Shown here piece by piece: positions 52,933 to 62,992 of a stretch of DNA of 64,000 nt. Made by a program: the position numbers and the translations under genes. Location: NCBI GenBank assembly GCA_902540275.1, contig CACBMB010000002.1, positions 62,001-126,000 on the forward strand. The letters are read 5' to 3'. Origin of the DNA: an uncultured Pelagibacteraceae bacterium. Its GTDB lineage: Bacteria; Pseudomonadota; Alphaproteobacteria; Pelagibacterales; Pelagibacteraceae. The notes under the pieces were generated by a model that did no database searches, had not been told where the DNA came from, and was given only the letters and a program-made list of their open reading frames with translations. Position 1 is the first letter of the stretch, and every line of letters starts with the position of its first letter.

Positions 52933-54312
52933 CTAAGATGCCGCTTGAATAGCATTTTTAGAATAGCTGCTATTCTTTTTTATCTCATCTGATATTAAAA
53001 ATGCCATTTCCAAAGCTTGATCTGAATTTAAACGAGGGTCGCAATGAGTATGGTATCTACTTGACAAATCTGCATCAGATATTTTTCTAGCTCCACCAGT
53101 ACATTCAGTCACATCTTGACCAGTCATTTCAACATGTAAACCACCAGCATATGTGCCCTCAGCTTGATGAACTGCAAAAACATTTTTAACTTCACTGACA
53201 ACATCATTGAAAGGCCTTGTTTTAAAACCAGTTGTTGATTTAATTGTATTTCCATGCATTGGATCACATGACCAGATAACATTTTGACCTGCTTTTTTAA
53301 TTCCTCTTATGAGCTTTGGTAAAAATTTTTCTACATTTTTATGACCAAATCTTGAAATCAAAGTTATTTTACCCTTTTCATTTTTAGGATTTAAAACTTC
53401 ACAAATTTTAGCAATCTCATCAGGTTTTGATGTTGGACCACATTTAATTCCAATTGGATTTTCAATTCCTTTACAAAATTCTACATGCCCACCATCTAAC
53501 TGTCTTGTTCTATCTCCAATCCAAACAAAATGTGCAGATGTATCGTGATGTTCCCCAGTAGTAGAGTCAACTCTTGTCATACTTTCTTCAAAAGGTAAAT
53601 GTAAAGCCTCATGTGAAGTCCAAAAATTTACAGTGTATAATCTGTTATTGAAATCTGAAGTTATTCCACAAGCTTCCATAAATGCTAAAGCATCAGCTAT
53701 TTTATCCTCTAACTCTTTAAACTTTTTAGCTTGAGGACTTTTCTTTATATAATCTAAATTCCACAAATGAACTTTATTTAAGTCTGCAAAACCACCTTTA
53801 GAAAAAGCTCTTAAAATATTTAAAGTTGAAGCTGATTGTGAGTAAGCTCTAAATAATCTTTTTGGATCAGGTATTCTTGCTTTTTCTGTAAAATCTATTC
53901 CATTAATATTGTCTCCCAAATAACTTGGTAGTTCTTTATCACCTTGTATCTCAGTAGGTGCACTTCTAGGTTTTGAAAATTGCCCAGCTATTCTTCCTAT
54001 TTTTACTACTGGTAAAGATGCTGAGTAAGTCAGGACTAAAGACATCTGCAATATAACTTTAAAAGTATCTCTTATTTTGTCAGGATGAAATTCGGCAAAA
54101 CTTTCTGCACAATCTCCTCCTTGTAATAAAAATGCTTTTCCGTCAACTACATCTGAAAGTTGTTGTTTCAAATGTCTAGTCTCTCCAGCAAATACAAGTG
54201 GTGGGAAAGTTTTAATTTTGTTTAAAACTTGATCCAACTCTTTTTTATCTGGATACTCCGGGACGTGCTTAACCGGATATTTTCTCCAACTGTTTACTTT
54301 CCAATTTTTCAT
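52933..54312 (-). CDS. aroG: DAHP synthase, class II (plant type)
   Basis: A 459-residue class II 3-deoxy-D-arabino-heptulosonate-7-phosphate synthase, first step of the shikimate path. Marks: WRKYPVKHVPEYPD at the start, LLQGGDCAESFAEF near residue 77 (metal-binding Cys), and WSCDPMHGNTIKSTTGFKTR near residue 345. ATG 54312 is used; an in-frame TTG lies two codons upstream at 54318. It is monocistronic-looking with 38-bp and 60-bp flanks. Confidence 0.94.
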   Translation of the reverse strand: MKNWKVNSWRKYPVKHVPEYPDKKELDQVLNKIKTFPPLVFAGETRHLKQQLSDVVDGKAFLLQGGDCAESFAEFHPDKIRDTFKVILQMSLVLTYSASLPVVKIGRIAGQFSKPRSAPTEIQGDKELPSYLGDNINGIDFTEKARIPDPKRLFRAYSQSASTLNILRAFSKGGFADLNKVHLWNLDYIKKSPQAKKFKELEDKIADALAFMEACGITSDFNNRLYTVNFWTSHEALHLPFEESMTRVDSTTGEHHDTSAHFVWIGDRTRQLDGGHVEFCKGIENPIGIKCGPTSKPDEIAKICEVLNPKNEKGKITLISRFGHKNVEKFLPKLIRGIKKAGQNVIWSCDPMHGNTIKSTTGFKTRPFNDVVSEVKNVFAVHQAEGTYAGGLHVEMTGQDVTECTGGARKISDADLSSRYHTHCDPRLNSDQALEMAFLISDEIKKNSSYSKNAIQAAS

Positions 54313-54372
54313 GTTCAACTCAAAATTGTTTTAACAGAGTTTTTTTGCAATTCAAGATACTTTAAATTATTT

Positions 54373-55185
54373 TTAAATTAAATGCTCTTTTAACACATAC
54401 CAAGCATCAAAAGCTGTGATTTTTCTAAAAATTCTCACATAATTATTGGCACTCATTAGTTCATCAATTTTTTTTTGATTAGCTGTAAAGTTATGTTCAA
54501 CAGTGAAAAAAATCGGTTTATATTTTTCAAAATCAAAACTTTCTAAAATTTCATACTCAGAACCTTCAGTATCTACAGATATATAAGAAGGTGCAATATC
54601 ATCAAATTCATTTTTTATTAAATCATTCAAAGAAATTGTATCAATTTTAATGTTTATAAATTCTTTATTTCTTAATTTTGAATTTACTGACATGCTCTCT
54701 TTGTCACTGTATCTAAAAGACTTAATTGTGGACAAAACACCATTTTTAGAACTTAAAAAATCTATTGTGTCCCCAGTCTTTTTCCAAATACATTTAGTAA
54801 TTATTTTTGTTTTAGGTCTATTCTTTTTTAAATTTTCATACCATTGAGGATCTGGTTCACCTAAAACACCTATCCAATTTGAATATTTTTCGAGTGAATA
54901 TGTATTTGATAAATCTATACCATTTGTTGCACCAAACTCTAAAAAAGTTTTTCTGTCCTCATTCTTTATTAGATAATCAGCAAATACATCTTGATATAAC
55001 TGAGATTTAAATGATTCATTTTTTTCTTTAAGTGAATTAATAAAATTAAATAAAAGATTTTTATCTTTTTCCTCAACTTCAAACATATTTAATTTAAAAG
55101 CTTTTTTAAGAATTTCAAAATGGTTTATCTTTTTTTCATCAGCGGTGAATTTTATCTGATGAAAGTTATATGCTTCTTTGCTCAA
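54373..55185 (-). CDS. FkbM-family methyltransferase
   Basis: A 270-residue SAM-dependent methyltransferase of the FkbM family: SQLYQDVFADYLI near residue 60, the SAM motif TFLEFGATNGIDLSNTYSLE near residue 79, and YISVDTEGSEYEILESFDFEKY near residue 202 (the IDxEGxE signature). It probably O-methylates a sugar or lipid. It begins TTG at 55185, 11 nt after glmS, so it is likely in the glmU-glmS unit. Confidence 0.82.
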   Translation of the reverse strand: MSKEAYNFHQIKFTADEKKINHFEILKKAFKLNMFEVEEKDKNLLFNFINSLKEKNESFKSQLYQDVFADYLIKNEDRKTFLEFGATNGIDLSNTYSLEKYSNWIGVLGEPDPQWYENLKKNRPKTKIITKCIWKKTGDTIDFLSSKNGVLSTIKSFRYSDKESMSVNSKLRNKEFINIKIDTISLNDLIKNEFDDIAPSYISVDTEGSEYEILESFDFEKYKPIFFTVEHNFTANQKKIDELMSANNYVRIFRKITAFDAWYVLKEHLI

Positions 55186-55195
55186 AATAAATTAG

Positions 55196-57016
55196 TTATT
55201 CTACTGTAACAGATTTTGCTAAATTTCTTGGCTTATCTATGTCAAAACCTTTTTTAAGAGCCGAATAGTAAGCGAGTTTTTGCAAAGGTATTGTTAAAAG
55301 AAAAGGCAAAAGATCTTCATTAGTGCTTTCAACTTCTATGGTCTCCCATATATTTTCTGATACAATTTCATCCTTGCTTTTATTAGTAACTAATAAAACT
55401 TTTGCTCCTCTTGCAATAACTTCCTGCATATTTGAAATTGTTTTTTTATAATAATTATCTCTTGGCGCTAACACTACTACAGGCATGCCCTCTTCTATTA
55501 ATGCTAACGGTCCATGTTTCATTTCACCTGCTGGGTAACCTTCTGCATGAATATAAGATAACTCTTTTAATTTTAAAGCACCCTCTAATGCTATAGGATA
55601 TGAAAATCCTCTTCCTAAAAACATAGAACCCTTAGCTTCATTGAATGTGTTAGAAATTGTTTGTATTTTGTTATCAGTTAAGAGTGTTTGCTCAACTAAT
55701 TTTGGTAATTTAATTAAATCTTTAAGTTTTTCTCTAAAAACCTCTTTTTTCAAATCTTTTCTCATCAAACCTAATTTTAAAGCTAAAACATACAAAATTA
55801 ATATTTGACCTAAAAAAGCTTTTGTAGATGCTACACCTATTTCTGTTCCACAATGAATTGGTAAAACAAATTCAGAATCTCTTGCAATTGAACTTTCTAT
55901 TACATTTACAACGGCACATGTTTTCATTCCCTTTTTTTTACATAAATCTAATGCAGCATAAGTGTCTGCAGTTTCTCCTGACTGAGAAACAAATATATAC
56001 AAGGTTTCTTTTTTGAATCGGTTTTTTCTATATCTAAATTCAGATGCAATATCTATATTTACATCCACTGATGTTAATTGTTCAAACCAATATTTAGCCA
56101 TTAAACAACTATGGTAAGCAGTGCCACAACCAATCAAGGTAATTGAGGAAATTTCATCTGTTTTCCAAGGAAAGTTAAAAATATTTATATCGTTGTTTGC
56201 TTTATCAATATATTCATTAATTCCATTTTTAAGTGTAATTGGTTGTTCTTCAATTTCTTTTGCCATAAAATGTTTATAATCACCTTTGTCATATTTTTCC
56301 TCGTTAGATGATAATTCTAAAACTTTCTTATTAATTTTATTTCCTTCTTCATCAAAAAACTCAACATAATCTTTTTTAATGACACAAAATTCACCATCAT
56401 TTAAGTATGTTATTTTATTGGTCATTGATTTTAGAGCGTATGAATCTGAGCCTAAATAATTTTCATTAGGACCATATCCTACTGCTAACGGTGAACCCCT
56501 TCTTGCACCTACAATTAAATCAGGTTGATCTTTAAATAAAATTCCTAGTGCAAAACTTCCATGAAGAGATTTTAAAGTTTTTTTGATTGAATTAACAATG
56601 TCATGAGTTTTTAGGTTTTCAGTAATTAAATGAACAATAACTTCTGTATCAGTTTGAGATTTAAACTTATGTCCCTTACCAACTAAAAATTTTTTTAATA
56701 GTGTTGAATTTTCAATTATCCCATTATGCACCACTGAAACATTTTGAGATGAATGAGGATGGGCATTAATGCTATTAGGCAAACCATGAGTTGCCCATCT
56801 AACATGCCCAATACCAATAGTACCTTCCATATTTTGAACTAGTAAATTTTTTTCAAGATTATCAACTCTTCCTTCTGTTTTAACTTCATTAATCTGATCA
56901 CCTGAAAGAGTTGCAATACCAGCAGAGTCGTAACCTCTATATTCTAATTTTTTCAATGAATTAATTATCGTGGATGAGACTGGTTTGCTGCTATTAATAC
57001 CTATTATTCCACACAT
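55196..57016 (-). CDS. glmS: Glutamine-fructose-6-phosphate aminotransferase
   Basis: A 606-residue enzyme making glucosamine-6-phosphate. N-terminal glutaminase with nucleophile Cys2 (MCGIIGINSSKP) and GHVRWATHGLPNSINAHPH near residue 72; two SIS sugar-isomerase domains (LIGCGTAYHSCLMAKYW, SQSGETADTYAAL, LGRGFSYPIALEGALKLKEL); terminal KSVTVE. It follows the half-length glmU by 3 nt. Confidence 0.96.
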   Translation of the reverse strand: MCGIIGINSSKPVSSTIINSLKKLEYRGYDSAGIATLSGDQINEVKTEGRVDNLEKNLLVQNMEGTIGIGHVRWATHGLPNSINAHPHSSQNVSVVHNGIIENSTLLKKFLVGKGHKFKSQTDTEVIVHLITENLKTHDIVNSIKKTLKSLHGSFALGILFKDQPDLIVGARRGSPLAVGYGPNENYLGSDSYALKSMTNKITYLNDGEFCVIKKDYVEFFDEEGNKINKKVLELSSNEEKYDKGDYKHFMAKEIEEQPITLKNGINEYIDKANNDINIFNFPWKTDEISSITLIGCGTAYHSCLMAKYWFEQLTSVDVNIDIASEFRYRKNRFKKETLYIFVSQSGETADTYAALDLCKKKGMKTCAVVNVIESSIARDSEFVLPIHCGTEIGVASTKAFLGQILILYVLALKLGLMRKDLKKEVFREKLKDLIKLPKLVEQTLLTDNKIQTISNTFNEAKGSMFLGRGFSYPIALEGALKLKELSYIHAEGYPAGEMKHGPLALIEEGMPVVVLAPRDNYYKKTISNMQEVIARGAKVLLVTNKSKDEIVSENIWETIEVESTNEDLLPFLLTIPLQKLAYYSALKKGFDIDKPRNLAKSVTVE

Positions 57017-57019
57017 AGT

Positions 57020-57643
57020 TTATTTATTTTTTCTTTTATAATTTTTTACTTCGATTTGTGAGCTTCTAGTTAAAGCTAGAGATTTTTTTCTTACATTTTT
57101 TGTAATCACAGATCCTGCTCCAATTATACTGTTTTCCTCAATAGTTAAAGGCGCTACCAAAGAAGAATTTGAGCCAATAAAAACATTGTCTTTAATTTTT
57201 GTTTTACTTTTTTTAACACCATCGTAGTTGCAAGTAATAGTACCTGCTCCAACATTTACTGATTTACCTATAATACTGTCGCCAATATATGTTAAATGAC
57301 TTACTTTAGATTTTTTACCAACAGTGCTTTTTTTTATTTCGACAAAATTTCCAACTTTTGATTCCTCTTTCAAAATAGTGCCTGGTCTTATTCGAGCATA
57401 AGGACCTATATCAACTTTATTTTCAACTTTGCAGTTTTCCAAATGAGAAAAAGATTTTATTGTTACATTGTTACCAATTTTTACTTTTGAGCCAAATACA
57501 ACATAAGGTTCAATAATTACATTCTTTCCAATTTTGGTATCTTTAGAGAAAAATATTGTTTCTGGTCCGACCATTTTAACACCTAATTTTAAGAATTTAT
57601 TTCTTAATCTATTTTGTGAATTTAAAATTTTAAATTGTTTCAT
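57020..57643 (-). CDS. glmU: GlmU acetyltransferase domain only
   Basis: A 207-residue left-handed beta-helix protein equal to the C-terminal half of GlmU (the full enzyme is about 450 residues). It has [13 protein letters not shown] near residue 82, the acetyltransferase core [25 protein letters not shown] with the catalytic His, and [13 protein letters not shown] near residue 140. It should acetylate glucosamine-1-phosphate using acetyl-CoA. The N-terminal uridyltransferase domain is absent, and no upstream frame could supply it (a divergent gene follows). The uridyl step must be encoded elsewhere or done by another protein. Confidence 0.85.
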   Translation of the reverse strand: MKQFKILNSQNRLRNKFLKLGVKMVGPETIFFSKDTKIGKNVIIEPYVVFGSKVKIGNNVTIKSFSHLENCKVENKVDIGPYARIRPGTILKEESKVGNFVEIKKSTVGKKSKVSHLTYIGDSIIGKSVNVGAGTITCNYDGVKKSKTKIKDNVFIGSNSSLVAPLTIEENSIIGAGSVITKNVRKKSLALTRSSQIEVKNYKRKNK

Positions 57644-57714
57644 CTATTAATTTATTTATATTAAGTATATATCTTTCTTAATTCACAAAATATTTCTTAA
57701 AAATACTTTTGAAC

Positions 57715-58398
57715 ATGAAACAAAAATTTACAATTCTGTTTGATTTAGACGGCACTTTAGTTGATACAGCCCCAGATTTAATGAGAGCACATAACCATGT
57801 GATGAAGCAATTTGGATATCCTACTAAATCAACTGATGAAATTAGAAACTTAGTAGGTCAAGGAGCTGGGGCTATGCTTGGTCGATCAATATGGGGTCAA
57901 GCTAAAAAAGAATTTGGTAAAATAGAAGATGAAAAAATTAAAAACCAAATGGTAAAAGAATTTGTGGATTTTTATGGAAAAAATATTGTGAAGGAAAGTA
58001 CATTGATCAGAGGAGTAAAAGAATTTTTAGTTTGGGCTAAAAATAAAAATATATCAATGGCAGTGTGTACAAATAAACAGGAGCATTTATCAATTGATCT
58101 ATTAAAGAAAATCGGGATCTATAATTTTTTTGAATATGTAGCAGGTCATAATACTTTTGATTATTGCAAACCCGATCCAAGACACCTGACTTCTGTAATT
58201 GAAATTTTAGATGGAGATATAAAAAAATCACTTATGATAGGAGATAGTGAAACTGATGCTAATGCAGCTAAAGCTGCTGGTATTCCAATTATTTTGCTTG
58301 AAGATGGATATACTGAAAAAAATACAACTGAAATTTACCACAATCACCTTGTAAAAGACTTTGTGGGTATTGAAAAAATAGTATCAAAATATCTTTAA
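57715..58398 (+). CDS. gph: Phosphoglycolate phosphatase-like HAD hydrolase
   Basis: A 227-residue HAD phosphatase. Motif I is FDLDGTLVDTAPDLMRAHN near residue 8, motif II is VCTNKQ near residue 120, and motif III with the acidic pair is MIGDSETDANAAKAAGIP near residue 176. The full set is typical of Gph, which removes 2-phosphoglycolate. A TTG two codons upstream (57709) is in frame, but ATG 57715 fits the family. Confidence 0.88.
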   Translation: MKQKFTILFDLDGTLVDTAPDLMRAHNHVMKQFGYPTKSTDEIRNLVGQGAGAMLGRSIWGQAKKEFGKIEDEKIKNQMVKEFVDFYGKNIVKESTLIRGVKEFLVWAKNKNISMAVCTNKQEHLSIDLLKKIGIYNFFEYVAGHNTFDYCKPDPRHLTSVIEILDGDIKKSLMIGDSETDANAAKAAGIPIILLEDGYTEKNTTEIYHNHLVKDFVGIEKIVSKYL

Positions 58399-58442
58399 TA
58401 TTGATTATTTTTTTTTAACTATTAAAAACAAATTCGTTAATT

Positions 58443-58447
58443 AGGAG
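58443..58447 (+). promoter_or_regulatory. Ribosome binding site for prpD (decides a TTG start)
   Basis: AGGAG lies 5 nt before the TTG at 58453, a near-perfect Shine-Dalgarno sequence that supports the TTG as the real start. No nearby ATG would keep the conserved N-terminal region. Confidence 0.6.
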
Positions 58448-58452
58448 TTATT

Positions 58453-59955
58453 TTGATATTACATAATGTAAAAGTTTATCCCTCTAAAATTCATTTACCT
58501 AAAAAAAAACAACTTGCATGGAAAATAGCTGAAGTTGCAAGTGATAATGCTAAATTAAATAAAGATGCCATTGAAATGGCAATAAACAGAATAATAGATA
58601 ATGCATCTGTTGCAATTGCGTCTTTAAATAGAAGGCCAGTAATTTCATCAAGAGAAATGGCTTTAAAACATTCTAGAAAAAATGGAGCAACAATCTTCGG
58701 CTTAAATAATAAATTAAAATTTGATTGTGAATGGGCGGCTTGGTCTAACGGAACAGCAGTTAGAGAACTCGATTTTCATGACACTTTTTTGGCAGCTGAT
58801 TACAGTCATCCAGGAGATAATATTCCTCCATTGATTAGTGTTGCTCAACAAAATAAAAAAAGTGGTTTAGATCTTTTAAGAGGAATTATAACAGCTTATG
58901 AAATTCAGGTTAACTTAGTTAAAGGAATTTGTTTACATAAACATAAAGTAGATCATATAGCTCACCTAGGACCAAGTGTTGCTGCTGGAATAGGCGCAAT
59001 GCTAAAACTTAACACCGAAACAATCTATCAAGCAGTTCAACAAGCACTACACACTACAATCTCAACAAGACAATCACGGAAAGGTGAAATTTCAAGTTGG
59101 AAAGCTTACGCGCCTGCACATGCTGGAAAGCTCGCAATCGAAGCTGTTGATAGAGTTATGCGAGGTGAAGGTGCTCCTAGTCCAATATATGAAGGTGAAG
59201 ATAGTGTTATTGCGAGAATTTTAGATGGCAAAAAAGCATTGTATAGAGTTCCATTACCAAAAAAAGGAGATTCAAAAAAAGCAATACTTGAAACTTATAC
59301 TAAAGAATACTCTGCAGAATATCAGTCTCAAGCATTAATTGATTTAGCAAAAAAACTTAAAAAGAAAATACAATCTTTGAGTCAGATAAAAAAAATTGAT
59401 ATTTATACTAGCCATCATACACATTATGTAATTGGTACTGGTGCTAATGATCCACAAAAAATGGATCCAAATGCAAGTAGAGAAACATTAGATCATTCTA
59501 TAATGTATATTTTTGCTGTTGCTTTAGAAGATGGTACTTGGCATCATTTGAAATCTTATTCAAAAGCTAGAGCAAAAAGAAAAAGCACTATTAGAATATG
59601 GAGATCAATAAAAACTCATGAGGATAAAAAATGGACTAAAAAATATCACGATCCTAACCCTAAAAAAAAGGCATTCGGTGCGAAAGTGGTAATAACTCTG
59701 AAAAATGGGAGAAAAATCATTGAAGAACAAGGTGTTGCTGACGCCCATCCATATGGTTTACGTCCATTTAAAAGAAAAGACTATATAGAAAAATTTTTAA
59801 CCTTAACAGAGAATATATTAAATAAAAAAGAGAGTGATAGATTTTTAGAGGTAGTCCAAAATTTAAAGAAACTAAAAAAAGGTCAATTAGATAAACTAAA
59901 TATTGAAGTTAAAAGAGGAAAACTTAAAAGAAATTTAAAAAAAGGAATTTTTTAA
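58453..59955 (+). CDS. prpD: 2-methylcitrate dehydratase
   Basis: A 500-residue MmgE/PrpD enzyme. Marks: [45 protein letters not shown] near residue 97, [20 protein letters not shown] near residue 158. It dehydrates 2-methylcitrate to 2-methylaconitate in propionyl-CoA disposal. It starts at TTG with a good ribosome site. It overlaps prpB by 1 nt. Confidence 0.92.
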   Translation: MILHNVKVYPSKIHLPKKKQLAWKIAEVASDNAKLNKDAIEMAINRIIDNASVAIASLNRRPVISSREMALKHSRKNGATIFGLNNKLKFDCEWAAWSNGTAVRELDFHDTFLAADYSHPGDNIPPLISVAQQNKKSGLDLLRGIITAYEIQVNLVKGICLHKHKVDHIAHLGPSVAAGIGAMLKLNTETIYQAVQQALHTTISTRQSRKGEISSWKAYAPAHAGKLAIEAVDRVMRGEGAPSPIYEGEDSVIARILDGKKALYRVPLPKKGDSKKAILETYTKEYSAEYQSQALIDLAKKLKKKIQSLSQIKKIDIYTSHHTHYVIGTGANDPQKMDPNASRETLDHSIMYIFAVALEDGTWHHLKSYSKARAKRKSTIRIWRSIKTHEDKKWTKKYHDPNPKKKAFGAKVVITLKNGRKIIEEQGVADAHPYGLRPFKRKDYIEKFLTLTENILNKKESDRFLEVVQNLKKLKKGQLDKLNIEVKRGKLKRNLKKGIF

Positions 59956-60851
59956 TGCACTTTGTCGAAAAAAAACCTAACCAAAAAAGATTAGATTTTG
60001 TTGAAAAATTAAAATCAGACAAAATATTAAGAGTTCCTGGAGCTTACAACCCTTTAACTGCAAAATTAATTGAGGAAATTGGATACGATGCAGTTTATGT
60101 TTCTGGTGGAGTGATGGCTAATGATCTTGGTTTTCCAGATATTGGTTTAACAACATTACAAGATGTGAGTACTCGCTCATATTTAATTTCAAGAGTAACT
60201 AATCTTCCAACAATTGTTGATATAGATACTGGCTTTAAATCTTGTAAAGAAACAATTGAAACCTTCGAGGAATTCGGAATATCTGCTGTGCATATAGAAG
60301 ACCAAATAGAGAGAAAAAGATGCGGTCACCTAGATAATAAAGAATTAATTTCAAAGGATGCAATGGTTAAAAAAATTAAAGAATGTGTGGCCGCTAAGAA
60401 AGACGAAAATTTTAAAATTATTGCTAGATCTGATGCTAAGAGTGTAGAGGGAATTGAAAAAATGATTGATAGATGTAAGGCTTATATAGATGCTGGAGCC
60501 GAAATAATTTTTCCAGAGGCTTTAGAAAGTGAAAAAGATTTTGAAAAAGTAAGAAAAGAACTGTCATGCTACTTGCTAGCAAATATGACTGAATTTGGTA
60601 AATCTAAATTATTTAATTACAAAGAATTAGAAAAATTTGGGTACAATATTGTGATTTATCCTGTCACAACTCAAAGATTAGCCATGAAAAATGTTGAAGA
60701 TGGATTAAGAGACATTTATGCAAATGGACATCAAAATAACATTATAGATAAAATGCAAACTAGAAAAAGATTATATGAATTAGTAGACTATGAAAAATAT
60801 AATAGTTTAGATGAAAAAATTTATAATTTTGATACTGAAGGACACGAATAA
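59955..60851 (+). CDS. prpB: 2-methylisocitrate lyase
   Basis: A 298-residue isocitrate lyase-family enzyme: VPGAYNPLTAKLIEEIGYDAVYVSG at the start region, Mg-binding VDIDTGFKS near residue 90, and the catalytic loop QIERKRCGHLDNKEL (KRCGH, near residue 119). It splits 2-methylisocitrate to succinate and pyruvate. It overlaps both neighbours by 1 nt. Confidence 0.93.
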   Translation: MHFVEKKPNQKRLDFVEKLKSDKILRVPGAYNPLTAKLIEEIGYDAVYVSGGVMANDLGFPDIGLTTLQDVSTRSYLISRVTNLPTIVDIDTGFKSCKETIETFEEFGISAVHIEDQIERKRCGHLDNKELISKDAMVKKIKECVAAKKDENFKIIARSDAKSVEGIEKMIDRCKAYIDAGAEIIFPEALESEKDFEKVRKELSCYLLANMTEFGKSKLFNYKELEKFGYNIVIYPVTTQRLAMKNVEDGLRDIYANGHQNNIIDKMQTRKRLYELVDYEKYNSLDEKIYNFDTEGHE

Positions 60852-61975
60852 TGAGTGATGAAATTAAAAAAGGTTTACTTGGAATAGTGGTTGATGAAAC
60901 GGAAGTTTCAAAAGTAATGCCAGAAATTAATTCTTTAACTTATAGAGGTTATGCAGCGCAAGATTTGTGTGCTAAATGTAAATTTGAAGAAGTTGCGTAT
61001 TTAATTCTTAATGGTGAATTACCAAACAAAAAACAATTAAAAAATTTTGAAAAACAAGAGAGAAAAGAAAGAAAACTTTCTAAAACTTTGCTTGAAGATA
61101 TTAAAAAATTTCCGAAAAAAGCTCATCCAATGGATGTTGCAAGAACTGTTGTCAGTATCATGGGTCTAGAGGATAAAGAAACAAAAGATAATTCTCCAAA
61201 AGCAAATATGAGAAAAGTGATGAGAATTTTTGCAAAAACCCCTGTAGCTTTAGCTGCTTTTTATAGAGTTAGAAAAGGAAAAAAAATTATACCACCTAAA
61301 AATAATTTATCCTTTTCAGAAAATTTTTTTAATATGTGTTTCGGTAAAGTGCCAAATAAAGATATTGTGAAAGCATTTGATGTTTCTTTAATTTTGTATG
61401 CTGAACACAGTTTTAATGTTTCAACTTTTACTGCGAGAACGATCACTAGTAGCTTATCTGATATTCATGGTGCTATTACAGGAGCAATAGCAAGTCTTAA
61501 GGGCCCTCTTCATGGAGGAGCAAATGAAGAAGTAATGCATATGATGAATAAAATAAAAAAACCAGAAAATGCACTTAATTGGATAAATAAAGCGCTAGAT
61601 AATAAAGACGTAGTAATGGGATTTGGTCATAGAGTTTACAAAAGTGGAGATTCAAGAGTCCCTACAATGAGAGAATATTTTGGTAAAGTTGCTAAAATTA
61701 AAAAAGACAAGAAATTTGAAAAAATTTACGACATTGTTGAAAAAGTTATGATTGAAAGAAAAAATATTCATCCTAATGTAGATTACCCAACTGGCCCTAC
61801 TTATCATCTTATGGGTTTTGACACTGATTTTTTCACACCTATTTTTGTAATTTCAAGGATTACTGGTTGGTCAGCTCATATTATTGAACAACACGCTGCA
61901 AATAAATTAATTAGACCACTTGCTAGTTACAAAGGTAACCAACATAGAAAAGTTGTTCAATTAAACCAAAGATAA
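60851..61975 (+). CDS. prpC: 2-methylcitrate synthase
   Basis: A 374-residue citrate synthase-family enzyme. Catalytic residues sit in LYAEHSFNVSTFTARTITS near residue 177 (His), MGFGHRVYKSGDSRVPTMREYF near residue 257, and TDFFTPIFVISRITGWSAH (Asp) near residue 323. As prpDBC form one unit, it condenses propionyl-CoA with oxaloacetate. It converges with nrdB with no gap. Confidence 0.92.
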   Translation: MSDEIKKGLLGIVVDETEVSKVMPEINSLTYRGYAAQDLCAKCKFEEVAYLILNGELPNKKQLKNFEKQERKERKLSKTLLEDIKKFPKKAHPMDVARTVVSIMGLEDKETKDNSPKANMRKVMRIFAKTPVALAAFYRVRKGKKIIPPKNNLSFSENFFNMCFGKVPNKDIVKAFDVSLILYAEHSFNVSTFTARTITSSLSDIHGAITGAIASLKGPLHGGANEEVMHMMNKIKKPENALNWINKALDNKDVVMGFGHRVYKSGDSRVPTMREYFGKVAKIKKDKKFEKIYDIVEKVMIERKNIHPNVDYPTGPTYHLMGFDTDFFTPIFVISRITGWSAHIIEQHAANKLIRPLASYKGNQHRKVVQLNQR

Positions 61976-62992
61976 TTAACTAAAAGCTTCTGCCCAAGTT
62001 CCTTGTGTTGATGCCTTAGAATATTCTGTTGCACGTCCCTCAAAGAAGTTCATATGTTCAACAGCATTTAACATTGTATCTAACCAACCTAAAGGATTTT
62101 TTTGAACATCGTAAATAGGTTCTAGTCCTAACTGAACTAATCTTCTATTTCCAATAAATCTTATGTAATCTTTTACTTCCTTGGCAGTTAATCCTTGCAT
62201 TGGTCCCATTTCAAAAGCTAGATCAATAAAAGCGTCTTCATGCTCAATAATGGTTCTACAAGCTTCATATAACTCTTTTTTTAATTTTGGAGTCCAAATC
62301 TCAGGATTTTCTTTTATGAATTCTTTAAAAATCCTGATCATAGAATTACAGTGAAGAGTTTCATCACGAACAGACCAAGTAACGATCTGACCCATGCCTT
62401 TCATTTTATTATGTCTTGGAAAATTTAATAAAATTGCAAAACTTGCAAATAATTGTAAACCTTCAGTAAAAGCACTAAATACAGCTACAGTTTTTGCTAT
62501 ATCCTCTTTTGAATTTACATTAAAGCCTTGCATATAATCATACTTATCTTTCATTTCCTTATACTTCATGAATGCAGAATATTCCGACTCTGGCATACCA
62601 ATAGTATCTAATAAATGCGAATAGGCAGCGACATGTACTGTTTCCATAGCAGCAAAAGCTGTCATCATCATTAAAACTTCCGTTGGTTTGAAGACAGTTG
62701 TATAATGTCTTAAATAACAATTGTTAACTTCAACATCTGCTTGAGTAAAAAATCTAAATATTTGAGTTAGTAAGTTTTTTTCAGGTTGAGATAGATTTTT
62801 TTGCCAATCTCTAACATCATCGCCTAATGGTACTTCTTCTGGTAACCAATGAATTCTTTGTTGTGTTAACCACGCATCATAACACCATGGATATCTAAAC
62901 GGTTTATATACTGGGTTTTCAACTAATAGGCCCATTTTTTTTGGCTTTATAATCTCTTTTTTTTCAACTTTTATTTTTTCTGCTACTGACAT
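61976..62992 (-). CDS. nrdB: Ribonucleotide reductase, beta subunit
   Basis: A 338-residue class I small subunit. Di-iron ligands and the radical tyrosine lie in ADVEVNNCYLRHYT, FAAMETVHVAAYSHLLDTIG (Glu, His and the Tyr of the AAYSH segment) and SVRDETLHCNSMIRIF. An in-frame GTG at 63001 gives three extra residues, but ATG 62992 has AGGAG 8 nt upstream. It overlaps nrdA by 10 nt. The Tyr residue points to a Tyr-radical (class Ia-like) enzyme. Confidence 0.95.
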   Translation of the reverse strand: MSVAEKIKVEKKEIIKPKKMGLLVENPVYKPFRYPWCYDAWLTQQRIHWLPEEVPLGDDVRDWQKNLSQPEKNLLTQIFRFFTQADVEVNNCYLRHYTTVFKPTEVLMMMTAFAAMETVHVAAYSHLLDTIGMPESEYSAFMKYKEMKDKYDYMQGFNVNSKEDIAKTVAVFSAFTEGLQLFASFAILLNFPRHNKMKGMGQIVTWSVRDETLHCNSMIRIFKEFIKENPEIWTPKLKKELYEACRTIIEHEDAFIDLAFEMGPMQGLTAKEVKDYIRFIGNRRLVQLGLEPIYDVQKNPLGWLDTMLNAVEHMNFFEGRATEYSKASTQGTWAEAFS

